A stretch of 64,000 nt of DNA from Hyphomicrobium_A sp963817485 (GTDB lineage Bacteria > Pseudomonadota > Alphaproteobacteria > Rhizobiales > Hyphomicrobiaceae), in contig CAWFOR010000020.1 of NCBI GenBank assembly GCA_963817485.1, positions 62,001 to 126,000 of the forward strand, in the 5' to 3' direction. The translations under genes and the position numbers were made by a program. Shown here one piece after another: positions 46,614-55,189 of this stretch. The notes below the pieces were generated by a model. It did not search any database. It was given only the letters and a program-made list of their open reading frames with translations, and had not been told where the DNA came from. Every line of letters starts with the position of its first letter. Within the stretch, counting starts at the first letter, position 1.

Positions 46614-47711
46614 ATGACCGACCGGCTCGTCACCTCAGCCAAGCGCGACGCCGACGCCACTGAGACCTCGCTCAGGCCGCGGTCGCTCGCCGAGTTCATC
46701 GGCCAGGAGCAGGCACGCGCCAACCTCAGCATCTTCATCAAGGCTGCGCGCGATCGCAACGAGCCGCTCGATCATGTGCTGTTCGCCGGACCGCCGGGCC
46801 TCGGCAAGACGACGCTCGCGCAGATCATGGCCCGGGAGCTTGGCGTCGGCTTCCGCTCCACCTCGGGTCCGGTTATCGCCAAGGCGGGCGACCTCGCGGC
46901 GCTGCTGACCAACCTCGAAGACCGCGACGTGCTGTTCATCGACGAGATCCACCGCCTGAGCCCGGCGGTCGAGGAGATCCTCTACCCCGCGCTGGAGGAC
47001 TACCAGCTCGACCTCATCATCGGCGAGGGGCCGGCCGCGCGCTCGGTGCGCATCGACCTCGCCAAGTTCACGCTCGTCGGCGCCACCACACGGCTCGGGC
47101 TGCTGACCACGCCGCTGCGCGACCGCTTCGGCATCCCCGTGCGCCTCAATTTCTACAGCGTTGCGGAGCTGGAGCTGGTGGTGACGCGGGCGGCCCGCGT
47201 ACTCGGCGCCGCCATCAGCCCCGAGGGCGCGCACGAGATCGCGCGGCGCGCGCGCGGCACGCCCCGCATCGCCGGACGGCTGTTGCGCCGCGTGCGCGAC
47301 TTCGCATCCGTGGCCGGCGCGCCCATCATCGACGCGACCCTCAGCGACAAGGCGCTCACCGCGCTCGAGGTCGACAACGAGGGCCTCGATGCGCTCGACC
47401 ACCGCTATCTGGCATGCATTGCCAGGACGCACGACGGCGGCCCGGTCGGCATCGAGACGATCGCGGCGGCGCTATCGGAGCCGCGCGATGCGATCGAGGA
47501 GATCGTCGAGCCTTATCTCTTGCAGCAGGGCTTCATCGCACGCACCCCGCGCGGCCGCATCGTCACGCTCAAAGCGTGGCGGCATCTCGGCCTCTCGGGG
47601 CCCCCGCGCGCGGCCAGCCCGCAAGGCGGTCTGTTCGATGTCCAGTCCGAAGCCGACGTCGATGCGGACGACGCCGATCCGCCGCCCGGGCGCAGCCGAT
47701 CCGGATCATGA
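46614..47711 (+). CDS. ruvB: Holliday junction branch migration helicase RuvB
   Basis: A 365-residue AAA+ motor. Walker A is GPPGLGKTTLA and Walker B is VLFIDEIHRLS; the sensor region is GATTRLGLLTTPLRDRFG. The C-terminal winged helix contains LQQGFIARTPRGR. A ~35-residue acidic/Pro tail (DVDADDADPPPGRS) is unusual but seen in relatives. It is separated from ruvA by three unrelated genes. Confidence 0.97.
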   Translation: MTDRLVTSAKRDADATETSLRPRSLAEFIGQEQARANLSIFIKAARDRNEPLDHVLFAGPPGLGKTTLAQIMARELGVGFRSTSGPVIAKAGDLAALLTNLEDRDVLFIDEIHRLSPAVEEILYPALEDYQLDLIIGEGPAARSVRIDLAKFTLVGATTRLGLLTTPLRDRFGIPVRLNFYSVAELELVVTRAARVLGAAISPEGAHEIARRARGTPRIAGRLLRRVRDFASVAGAPIIDATLSDKALTALEVDNEGLDALDHRYLACIARTHDGGPVGIETIAAALSEPRDAIEEIVEPYLLQQGFIARTPRGRIVTLKAWRHLGLSGPPRAASPQGGLFDVQSEADVDADDADPPPGRSRSGS

Positions 47712-47908
47712 GCCGCTCAGCCGGTGGCGCCGTTAATCGATTGTGAACCTTGCCGCCAACCGACCGGCCGCCGCTCGCGGCCGATTGCCCCAGATTGCGC
47801 CAAGACCGGTCGGAAATTTACGATTTGAGATAAGTGCTGCCCTAAATTGACCGCCGATCAGGCATACCAGCGCGGCACCAGCAGGGCCACAGGACCAAAC
47901 AGCAAGTG

Positions 47909-48817
47909 ATGACGCGGAGAGCGTTTCTGCACGGCGTCGGCGTCGCTACGGCGAGCGCTGCAGGCTTGAGCGGCTGCGCTATTGCGGAGCCGTTCGCCAC
48001 GCTCGTCACCCGTTATCGCCTGTCGCCACCGCGCTGGCCAAAGGGGCTGAGCGTCAAGCTCGCGGTTGTGGCCGACCTGCACGCCTGCGATCCGTGGATG
48101 AGCCGCGAGCGCATCCGCCACCTCGTGCGGCACACGAATAACCTGGCGCCCGATTGCATCCTGCTGCTCGGCGATTACGTCGCCGGGCGGGGGATGATGC
48201 GCTTTGCAGACCCCATTAGGGAGAAGGATTGGGCGCGCGAGTTGGGGCGCCTGACGGCGCCGCTGGGCGTGCACGCGGTGCTGGGCAACCACGACTGGTG
48301 GGACGACACGGAGGTGCAGCGCCGCCGCTCCGGAACGCCGGCAGCGAGCCTAGCGCTGCAGGATGCCGGGATCCCCGTTTACGAGAACGCCAGCGTGCGG
48401 CTGGAGAAGGATGGCGGCGCTTTCTGGCTCGCCGGGCTTGCCGATCAGGAGGCATTCTGGTCGCCGCCGGGCAGGAAAGCGGGCCGGTCAAGGTTTCTTG
48501 GTTGCGACGACCTCGCCGGCACGCTCGGCCAGGTGAAGGACGATGCCCCCGTCATCCTCATGGCGCACGAGCCCGATATCTTCCCGCATGTGCCGGACCG
48601 CGTCGCCCTCACTGTCTCCGGGCACACGCACGGCGGCCAGATCCGCATCCTCGGCTATGCGCCGGTGGTCCCCTCGCGCTTCGGCAACCGCTACGTCTAC
48701 GGCCACATCGTCGAGCAGAAGCGCAACCTCGTCGTGTCGGCGGGGCTCGGCTGCAGCGGGTTGCCGGTGCGGTTCGGGGCGACGCCCGAGATCGTCATGA
48801 TCGAGCTGGCGGCGTGA
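47909..48817 (+). CDS. Exported metallophosphoesterase
   Basis: A 302-residue calcineurin-like phosphoesterase. The N-terminus TRRAFLHGVGVATASAAGLSGC combines a twin-arginine motif with a lipobox-like Cys, suggesting Tat export and perhaps lipidation. Metal ligands are visible in VVADLHACDPWM, LLLGDYVAG, VLGNHDWWDD, MAHEPDIF and SGHTHGGQ. The family includes YkuE-like periplasmic phosphoesterases. GTG 47906 directly before the ATG is an alternative start. Confidence 0.87.
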   Translation: MTRRAFLHGVGVATASAAGLSGCAIAEPFATLVTRYRLSPPRWPKGLSVKLAVVADLHACDPWMSRERIRHLVRHTNNLAPDCILLLGDYVAGRGMMRFADPIREKDWARELGRLTAPLGVHAVLGNHDWWDDTEVQRRRSGTPAASLALQDAGIPVYENASVRLEKDGGAFWLAGLADQEAFWSPPGRKAGRSRFLGCDDLAGTLGQVKDDAPVILMAHEPDIFPHVPDRVALTVSGHTHGGQIRILGYAPVVPSRFGNRYVYGHIVEQKRNLVVSAGLGCSGLPVRFGATPEIVMIELAA

Positions 48818-48932
48818 GCCCGATCGTCGCGCGCCGGTGCCATCCGTGTGGCCATCCGCGGGGCAGGTGACAAGCGCGGCGATATCGGCGCAAGGTCGCG
48901 CCAACCCCATCCCCACCCGCGAGTGCCTTTCC

Positions 48933-49439
48933 ATGACCACCGATCCCACCTGGCGCGATCAATGGCCCGACCTTGCCGGCCGGCTCGTCGACCACGCGGA
49001 CGGACGGCGGCACGTGCTGCCGGTGCGCGTCTACTTCGAGGACACGGATTTCTCGGGCCTCGTCTATCACGGCAGCTACGTGCGCTGGTGCGAGCGCGGG
49101 CGCTCGGATTTCCTGAGGCTTCTCGGCGGAGACCACCGGCGCCTCATCGACGGCAGCGGCGGCGTGGAGCCGGCCGCTTTCGTCGTGCGCCGCCTCACCC
49201 TGGAGTTCCTGAAGCCGGCGCGCATCGACGAGGTGCTGGAGGTCGAGACGCAAGTGAAGCAGGTCGGCGCGGCGAGCCTCACGCTGCAGCAAACGGTGCG
49301 GCGGGAGGAGACGATTCTCGCCGAGGCGGAGGTGACGGTTGTCCTCGTTTCCGTCTCGGGCAAGCCCCTGCGCATCTCGGGCACGCTGCGGGAAGCTTTC
49401 GGGCTCACCTCGCCGGTAGCGCCCGGTGCGGCAAAGTGA
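48933..49439 (+). CDS. ybgC: Tol-Pal-associated acyl-CoA thioesterase
   Basis: A 168-residue hot-dog thioesterase. YFEDTDFSGLVYHGSYVRWCERGR is the YbgC active-site block with the catalytic Asp. YbgC normally heads the tol-pal operon; here tolQ is about 4.5 kb downstream, after an accessory insertion. Confidence 0.92.
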   Translation: MTTDPTWRDQWPDLAGRLVDHADGRRHVLPVRVYFEDTDFSGLVYHGSYVRWCERGRSDFLRLLGGDHRRLIDGSGGVEPAAFVVRRLTLEFLKPARIDEVLEVETQVKQVGAASLTLQQTVRREETILAEAEVTVVLVSVSGKPLRISGTLREAFGLTSPVAPGAAK

Positions 49440-49615
49440 GCCGCACTTTAGGCCCGTTTTGCAGGGGAAAGTTAGGTGTAGCGTGCAAGTTTTTCAGGAA
49501 AATCGCAGGGATTCTTGTAAATATGCGCCGCCTGCGCGGTATGCGGACCACCCTGCGGCCGTGGCAGTTCGATGTGGCATCGCGCGAGAAGCGCTGATTC
49601 TCAGGGAAACATCCA

Positions 49616-49918
49616 ATGGCTGAAAAAACCGCTCCGAAGGTCACGACCATCACGCTCCGCCAGCTAGGCGCCTCGCTTTCGGAAGCGCACGAAATTCCGA
49701 AGAAGCAGGCCGCCGCCGTGCTCGAGGACCTGGTGACGATGATCACCAAGCACTTGAAGAAGGGCGACAAGATCCGTATCGGCGGCTTGGGCGTGCTGCA
49801 GGTCAGGAAGCGCCCGGCGCGCATGGGCCGTAACCCGGCGACCGGCGAGGCGATCAAGATCAAGGCGTCGAAGAAGGTGGCCTTCCGGGCCGCCAAGGAG
49901 CTGAAAGAGTCCGTCTAG
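49616..49918 (+). CDS. HU/IHF-family DNA-binding protein
   Basis: A 100-residue histone-like protein. ITLRQLGASLSEAHEIPKKQ forms the helical body, and KKGDKIRIGGLGVLQVRKRPARMGRNPATG the DNA-grasping beta arm with the conserved RNP. It is followed by a strong terminator. The Lys-rich N-terminus is slightly extended relative to canonical HU. Confidence 0.92.
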   Translation: MAEKTAPKVTTITLRQLGASLSEAHEIPKKQAAAVLEDLVTMITKHLKKGDKIRIGGLGVLQVRKRPARMGRNPATGEAIKIKASKKVAFRAAKELKESV

Positions 49919-49944
49919 GCTTCGCCGAGCTTCGTTCAGCATCA

Positions 49945-49986
49945 AACGCCCGTACGCGGCTTTGGCTTGCGTGCGGGCGTTTTTTG
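49945..49986 (+). terminator. Intrinsic terminator after the HU gene
   Basis: AACGCCCGTACGC (49945-49957) pairs with GCGTGCGGGCGTT with one G-T wobble across an 11-base loop. A run of six T follows (49980-49985). Confidence 0.9.
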
Positions 49987-50083
49987 TTGTCCGGCCGGCG
50001 TTGGTTTCCCGCAGAGCAGAGCATTAGCCGGCTGCAGGTGCCGGAAACAAAAAAGCTCGGAAGCGAAAAGGGCCAAATGAAAT

Positions 50084-50122
50084 GCCAAAAGGGGGCGCGG
50101 CGCGAGCCGTGCCCCCTTTGGC
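50084..50122 (-). terminator. Hairpin between convergent transcripts
   Basis: GCCAAAAGGGGGC (50084-50096) and GCCCCCTTTGGC (50111-50122) form a near-perfect 12-bp stem. On the reverse strand it is followed by a T-rich stretch (ATTTCATTT), suiting termination of the repeat-protein gene. Confidence 0.65.
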
Positions 50123-50139
50123 TTCAGGCTACGCGAGAC

Positions 50140-50505
50140 TTACCACCAAAGGCGATGGCAGCAGCAGCCGCGGCGGAAATGCTTGATCGCGGCGACCGTG
50201 CGGTAAGAGCGGACGGTCACGTAAGAAACCTTCGGCACAACCGTGACGACCGGCTTCGAGTAGGCAACGTTGCGATAGAAGCGGCGGCATCCACAGTGAG
50301 TTTGATAGAGCCGCTTCACGTACACGGTCCGATAGCTGCGGACGCGCACGTAAGAGACCTTCTTCACGACGTGATCGACCGGCGTGCGATAGTACACCTT
50401 CTTTGCATAGGTGCAGCAACCGTGCGCCTCAGCTGGCGTCGCGACGGCCATGCCCATACCGGCCATGACGCCTGCGGCAGCCAGAATTCCAAGTAGTTTA
50501 CGCAT
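50140..50505 (-). CDS. Secreted repeat protein, Cys/Arg/Tyr-rich, unknown function
   Basis: A 121-residue protein with a signal peptide (residues about 1-27, MRKLLGILAAAGVMAGMGM...AEA). The mature part carries a duplicated unit: KVSYVRVRSYRTV then later KVSYVTVRSYRTV, each followed by a Cys-rich basic segment (THCGCRRFYRNV and FRRGCCCHRLWW). The ATG at 50505 follows GGAGG. It looks like a structural or metal-binding surface protein; I do not know the family. Confidence 0.72.
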   Translation of the reverse strand: MRKLLGILAAAGVMAGMGMAVATPAEAHGCCTYAKKVYYRTPVDHVVKKVSYVRVRSYRTVYVKRLYQTHCGCRRFYRNVAYSKPVVTVVPKVSYVTVRSYRTVAAIKHFRRGCCCHRLWW

Positions 50506-50548
50506 CAAAACCTCCAAAACGCCCACGTATATTTCCCTTCCGGACGCC

Positions 50549-50857
50549 ATGTTTATGGTCGCCGGACTTCACGCTTTTATGGATAACACGGGGGCCATTC
50601 CGCTGTTATTTAATGCCAAGAAAAACACCGAGATCCTTAGAAACACGGCTAAAAAACGGAGCGTGTCTGTATCGGAATTCGACAAGTCGTATCGAAACGA
50701 ATTGGCGGCAAACGAAATGGGGAAATGTTGCCTATCCCGTGGTACATTTGTTTATTGGGAATTGACGGATGGAAAGCAACGATTGCGATCTGTTGTGGGG
50801 ATAAAACACAAAGAATTCCGTAACTTGTTTTATGTGCAAACAATGAAGGGAAACTGA
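50549..50857 (+). CDS. Possible small protein in an AT-rich island
   Basis: A 102-residue reading frame starting MFMVAGLHAFMDN, with FNAKKNTEILRNTAKKRSVS and ending FYVQTMKGN. By my count G+C is 129 of 300 bases (43%) over 50581-50880, far below the flanking genes. The codon use is unlike its neighbours and no ribosome site is evident. It may be a recently acquired gene or simply an AT-rich non-coding region upstream of the divergent secreted protein. Confidence 0.35.
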   Translation: MFMVAGLHAFMDNTGAIPLLFNAKKNTEILRNTAKKRSVSVSEFDKSYRNELAANEMGKCCLSRGTFVYWELTDGKQRLRSVVGIKHKEFRNLFYVQTMKGN

Positions 50858-51165
50858 ATTATTGCGCTGGTCAGAAAAGTGCGGCGGCGCCGGAATAAAT
50901 CGATAAGGAATGGCTCCCGCAGGTGCATACGGAATGTATGATTACGGATATTGGCCGCAGGGGCAGCCGCTCTTGCAGCCGCCAGCGCAGCCGCCGGCAC
51001 GCGCGAGCGCCAAAGAAGGGACCGCTGCCGAGAGCGCGGGCGAGAGGGGCAGGGCCCCAAGAGGCCAGGAAGGGGGACCGAGCTCAGACGCCTCTCCCTG
51101 AGCTAGGGGGAGGGGACCGCCTAGGGGTCGCCAGAGGAGGAGTCGCCAGAGGATGGGCTACAGTC
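50858..51165. other. Gene-poor stretch
   Basis: A short frame at 50910-51101 (MAPAGAYGMYDYGYWPQGQP...) has Pro/Gln-rich content, but its only Shine-Dalgarno-like bases touch the ATG, so I do not call it a gene. Around 51060-51130 there are GC-rich imperfect palindromes (GAGCTCAG/CTGAGCTA and GGGGGAGGGG) that may terminate the reverse-strand gene ending at 51166. Confidence 0.4.
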
Positions 51166-52092
51166 TCAGCGGCAGCCGGCAGCGGTCTTGGCGTCCTCGC
51201 CGATGAGGTGCGCGATGCCGTCGCCGCCGGCATCGCTGACACGCAGCGGGTCGGTGCAGCGCCAAGCGGATACCGCCTTGTGCGCCGCCGCCGCCGTCTC
51301 GTCGTTGACGGGTACGCCCCAGGCTTCGGCCGGCGGAATGGCAGCATTGGGCGTGCTGCCCGTCGCAGTGACGGCCGGGGCTTCGACGGCAGGTGCTTCG
51401 GCAACCGAAGGCTGTGGAGCGGGCGCTTTGGCAGCAGGGGCCTTGGCCACGGTCGTCTTGAAGGCCGGCTGCGCGAGAGCGGGGACGGACTTGGCGGCAG
51501 AGGTCTGCGGGGCGGGCGCCTCGTTGGCAGCCACCGGCTTCTTGGCCGTCGGCGGCTTGGCCGCGACCGGGACCGGCGCCGGCGTCCCCGTCGGTGGATT
51601 GGCCTTGGCTTCCACAGCAAGGGCTGCCGCGTAGCACTGGTCGAGGTTGCGGCAGCGCCGTTCCGCGGACGGGTGCGTGGACGTTTCGGGCGCCCCGTCG
51701 AATGACTGGCACACCTGGTCGAGCCCCTTGCGATCGAGCCAGTGCTCGTGCACGCCCTGCTGCACGGCGAAGCAGTCGGCCTTGAGCTCGCTGTCGCCGA
51801 CGGTCAGATGCCCGCATTCGTGCTTGAACACGAAGATGCGCACCGTTTCTGGCTGGTTCTTCAGCATGTCGGGGTTGAGGATGACGAAGTCGTCGCCGGC
51901 CCCGCCCTCGCTGGGAAGCGTACGGTCGATCATGATCTGGGCGTTGTGGCACTGCACCTTGCGGCCGCCGAGCGTGACGCTGCGGCCGATCCACTGCTCG
52001 GCCTTGGCCGGCATGGGATGGGTGTAGATGCCGGCGCTGAGAAGGACAGCGCAGACGACGGGTGCCGCCAGAAGGCTACGCAGGAGACGCAT
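51166..52092 (-). CDS. Secreted putative metalloprotease with Ala/Pro-rich linker
   Basis: A 308-residue protein. The signal peptide spans about residues 1-31. A zinc-protease-like HECGH is at 91-95, with E102 and D106 in GDSELKADCFAV; the HExxH...E..AD layout resembles gluzincin-type or M48-like sites. From about residue 155 a ~110-residue Ala/Pro/Lys/Val-rich linker follows, and the tail (SAWRCTDPLRVSD...) may be a small anchoring domain. ATG 52092 is chosen over GTG 52104. Catalytic activity is inferred, not proved. Confidence 0.72.
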   Translation of the reverse strand: MRLLRSLLAAPVVCAVLLSAGIYTHPMPAKAEQWIGRSVTLGGRKVQCHNAQIMIDRTLPSEGGAGDDFVILNPDMLKNQPETVRIFVFKHECGHLTVGDSELKADCFAVQQGVHEHWLDRKGLDQVCQSFDGAPETSTHPSAERRCRNLDQCYAAALAVEAKANPPTGTPAPVPVAAKPPTAKKPVAANEAPAPQTSAAKSVPALAQPAFKTTVAKAPAAKAPAPQPSVAEAPAVEAPAVTATGSTPNAAIPPAEAWGVPVNDETAAAAHKAVSAWRCTDPLRVSDAGGDGIAHLIGEDAKTAAGCR

Positions 52093-52264
52093 GTACTCGC
52101 TCACAAGCCCCCCGGCCCTCCGAGCACGTCGGAGCGATGTAGGAGGCCGATTGGGCCCGAATTGGGACGTAGCGCGCGAGATGGTTAAGCGCGGATTGAC
52201 GAAAAGCCTCGGGCTCGACTTTTTTTGAAGGCCGCCGATCTGGCGGCGGCAACGGATCGCACCC

Positions 52265-52528
52265 CTAAGGTGCGCCGAACAGGGTCTTGAGCTTCGCCGT
52301 CAGGCCGGGCGCGTGGACGATATCGGCGGGCAGCTTGCGCCACTCATCGAGCGCAATCGAGAACGGGTTTTGGCCCACCTCGCGTCCCTTGAGCCCGAAG
52401 CGCAAGGGCTCCTCGCGCGGCGCCTCCGCGAACGTGCCGAACAGCCGGTCGAAGACGATCAGCACGAAGCCGTGGTTCTTATCGAGGCAAGCCTCGTTGC
52501 AGGCGTGATGCACGCGATGAATTGATAG
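52265..52528 (-). pseudogene. C-terminal remnant of a sterol desaturase/fatty acid hydroxylase family gene
   Basis: Reverse-strand residues IHRVHHACNEACLDKNHGFV and then FDRLFGTFAEA...LRFGLKG match the last His-box region (HRVHH, LDKN, DRLFGTF) of the fatty-acid-hydroxylase superfamily. The upstream part with the other His boxes and membrane helices is missing: beyond about 52528 the frame loses the family pattern and runs antisense to the carbonic anhydrase gene. It is a truncated, presumably dead gene. Confidence 0.75.
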
Positions 52529-52660
52529 AGCCGCCCGGGTGGCGGCACGCGCATCCGCGTCGAGCTGCCGGTCGCCGCGCTGTAACACTACGGTCATGGA
52601 CAACGGCGCAGCCGCCATCGATGATGCCGTGCACTTGACGGTCGAACGAGGGGGGAGCCC

Positions 52661-53341
52661 GTGACCCAAGAGAAGGATGAGCGGGGCATCGACCTCGACA
52701 TCAAGGACGCCATCGAGGGGCACGAGCGTTTTCGCCAGCAGTTCGAGCGCGACCGTGCCTTCTACAAGAGCCTGGCGCAGAAGCAGCAGAAGCCGCGCCT
52801 CCTCTGGATCGGATGCGCCGACAGCCGCGTCGTTCCCGCACAGATCACCAGCGCCGACCCGGGCGAGCTGTTCGAGATCCGCAACGTCGCCAACGTGGTG
52901 CCACCGGCCGACGCCGCCGACGATGCGGTCGGTGCGGCGATCGAGTACGGCGTCGGTCACCTCGGCATCGACGACATCGTGGTCTGCGGCCACACCCATT
53001 GCGGGGGCATCAAGGCGCTGCTCGAGCCGATCCCGCCCGACCGCGAGGCGCACCTCGGCCGCTGGGTGGAGTTCACGCGCCCGGCCCACCAGCTCATTGC
53101 AGCAGCGCGCGTGCCGGAAGCGGAGGCTCTCACCGCGACCATCAAGGCGCACGTGCAGTTCCAGCTCGACAACCTGATGACCTACGACATCGTGCGCGCG
53201 GGCGTGGCGGCGGGTCGGCTGAACATCCACGGCTGGCTCTACGACATGGAGACAGGTCACCTTACGGCCTACGATCCAAGCGATGGCTCGTGGCGCGGAT
53301 TGCTCGAGATGGCGGGAACCGAAGTTGCGGCCGGCACGTAA
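52661..53341 (+). CDS. Beta-class carbonic anhydrase
   Basis: A 226-residue zinc enzyme interconverting CO2 and bicarbonate. The zinc and catalytic residues are in WIGCADSRVVP (Cys, Asp-Arg dyad) and VVCGHTHCGGI (His, Cys). The GTG start at 52661 follows GGGGGGAG. It could supply bicarbonate for carboxylations. It is flanked by the desaturase remnant, suggesting this spot has been rearranged. Confidence 0.93.
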   Translation: MTQEKDERGIDLDIKDAIEGHERFRQQFERDRAFYKSLAQKQQKPRLLWIGCADSRVVPAQITSADPGELFEIRNVANVVPPADAADDAVGAAIEYGVGHLGIDDIVVCGHTHCGGIKALLEPIPPDREAHLGRWVEFTRPAHQLIAAARVPEAEALTATIKAHVQFQLDNLMTYDIVRAGVAAGRLNIHGWLYDMETGHLTAYDPSDGSWRGLLEMAGTEVAAGT

Positions 53342-53445
53342 AGGGGCGGGCTGCAGGGGCCACTCGTAGCGGCCAACTGTTGCCATGAGCCCGTGGCAAG
53401 CTCGAATCAGCTAACTTCGGGCGTCAGCAAGCGGAGAGAATAGCC

Positions 53446-53763
53446 ATGGCTGACAAGACCATATTGGTGGTGCCGGGAAAGAAGCTGCAGGTGCCGCGCC
53501 TCTTGAAGCGCGCGTTGCTCGTGGCGGGCTCCGTCGCGCTTACAGCCGCGCTGGTGTTGGCAATCGTCGTGAGCAACGGCTTCCTGACCACCCGCGGCCG
53601 TGTGCTGCAGGGTTGGGACGCCTGGATCGGCTTCATCAACCGTCCCGACATCCTGGCGACGATGATCCTCACCTCCATCGTGACGGTGCTGTTTCGTCTA
53701 TTGGCACCGCGACCAGGAGCGGAAGTAGGCTTTCGCGAAACCGTCATCCTGCTGGAAGGGTGA
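53446..53763 (+). CDS. Small membrane protein of unknown function
   Basis: A 105-residue protein with a basic N-terminus and two membrane helices (about 24-44, SVALTAALVLAIVVSNGF, and 69-86, ILATMILTSIVTVLFRLL). No family recognised. It lies about 210 bases before tolQ and might be transcribed with it. Confidence 0.62.
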   Translation: MADKTILVVPGKKLQVPRLLKRALLVAGSVALTAALVLAIVVSNGFLTTRGRVLQGWDAWIGFINRPDILATMILTSIVTVLFRLLAPRPGAEVGFRETVILLEG

Positions 53764-53972
53764 ACGTGGCCGTTGGTAACTTCCCGCCGGCCAACGCTTT
53801 GCGCGTGCCTTGCGCCCCCGTTTGGTCATATTGCGAGGCAACATGCCCTCTTGGGGATGCGGGCCATGCACGGCAATGTCGGCTTCGGTGCGCGCCGGTT
53901 GGGCATATCCATCGGGCGTGCTTTTCCCTGCCGGCATCCCGCCGGGCCCTTCCCACGATCACGGATCAACAG

Positions 53973-54692
53973 ATGAACCCCACCGACCTGACGCATGAAG
54001 CCATCGGCGCCGCGACGACGCCAGGGGGCTTCTCGTTCCTCGAGCTGTTCCTGAATGCCTCGTTCGTCGTGCAGTTCGTGATGGCGGGCCTGATGCTGGC
54101 CTCCATCTGGTCGTGGGCCATCGTGGTGGAGAAGTTCTTCGCCTTCCGGCGCGCGCGCGCCGAGTCCGATCGCTTCGAGCACATGTTCTGGTCGGGGCAG
54201 TCGCTGGATGAGCTCTACACCGCGCTGTCGCGCACGAAGCCCATCACCATGGCGGCGCTGTTCGTCGCCGCGATGCGCGAGTGGAAGCGGTCGGTGGAAG
54301 GTAACATCCGCGCGCTCGGCGGCATTCAGCTTCGCGTCGAGAAGGTGATGGACGTCACCATCAGCCGCGAGATGGAGCGCCTCGACCGCCGGCTGCTGTT
54401 CCTCGCCACCGTCGGCGCCACCGCACCCTTCGTCGGACTGTTCGGCACGGTGTGGGGCATCATGACGAGCTTCCAGGCGATCGCGCTGTCGAAGAACACC
54501 AACCTCGCAGTCGTGGCGCCGGGCATCGCGGAGGCGCTGTTTGCGACCGCGCTCGGCCTGCTCGCTGCCATCCCCGCCGTCATCTTCTACAACAAGTATT
54601 CGGCCGACAGCCAAGCGATCAGCCACCGGCTGGAGGCATTCGCGGACGAGTTCGCCGCCATCGTTTCGCGGCAGATCGACGTCAGAACTTGA
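53973..54692 (+). CDS. tolQ: Tol-Pal system protein TolQ
   Basis: A 239-residue MotA/TolQ/ExbB-family inner-membrane subunit with three membrane helices. The block ATVGATAPFVGLFGTVWGIM is diagnostic, and AIAEALFATALGLLAAIPAV-like sequence forms the third helix. TolQ and TolR form the proton-driven motor that energises TolA in outer-membrane constriction at division. The ATG at 53973 is chosen because homology starts there. Confidence 0.96.
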   Translation: MNPTDLTHEAIGAATTPGGFSFLELFLNASFVVQFVMAGLMLASIWSWAIVVEKFFAFRRARAESDRFEHMFWSGQSLDELYTALSRTKPITMAALFVAAMREWKRSVEGNIRALGGIQLRVEKVMDVTISREMERLDRRLLFLATVGATAPFVGLFGTVWGIMTSFQAIALSKNTNLAVVAPGIAEALFATALGLLAAIPAVIFYNKYSADSQAISHRLEAFADEFAAIVSRQIDVRT

Positions 54693-54735
54693 ACGGCCTT
54701 CGTATTTGGGAAAGCCCTAGGGCTTAAAGGGAACC

Positions 54736-55186
54736 ATGGCTGCGAGCATCAGGGCGACACCTCAGGCTGCAGGCCGCCGCCGGCGATCGCGCCGCCACAT
54801 GCCCATGTCCGAGATCAACGTCACGCCCATGGTCGACGTGATGCTCGTGCTGCTGATCATCTTCATGGTCGCTGCGCCGCTTCTGCAGGTCGGCGTGCCG
54901 ATCGAGCTGCCCGAGGCCAAGGGCAAGCAGCTGCAGTCGAGCAAGGAGCCGCTCGCCATCACGGTGAAATCCGACGGCACCGTCTACATCGGCGAGACGC
55001 TGGTGCCGCTCGACGAGGTCGCCGACCAAGCTCAAGGCGATCGCCAAGAACGGCTACGACGAGCAGATATTCGTGCGCGGCGACAAGGGTGTCGCCTATG
55101 GCATCGTCATGCGTGTCATGGGCCGCATCAGCGCCGGCGGATTCCACAAGGTCTCCCTCGTCACGGAAGTGGAGGATGGAGGCTAG
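54736..55186 (+). pseudogene. tolR: Tol-Pal system protein TolR with a single-base frameshift
   Basis: An ExbD/TolR-family subunit. The single membrane helix with the proton-carrying Asp is MSEINVTPMVDVMLVLLIIF. The frame breaks at 55024-55028, where GACCAAGCTC stands for GACAAGCTC. Removing one C restores EVADKLKAIAKNGYD, QIFVRGDKGVAYG and the terminal KVSLVTEVE. The restored protein is about 149 residues, normal for TolR. Since tolQ, tolA, tolB and pal are intact, an assembly error is most likely. Confidence 0.9.
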
Positions 55187-55189
55187 GGC

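Noticed and set aside
50910..51101. 63-residue Pro/Gln-rich frame starting MAPAGAYG
   Set aside because: Ribosome-site-like bases touch the ATG, low-complexity tail, and no supporting context.
52529..53386. Long antisense frame over the carbonic anhydrase
   Set aside because: Shadow of the coding strand in GC-rich DNA; only its last ~85 residues (52265-52528) show desaturase-family similarity.
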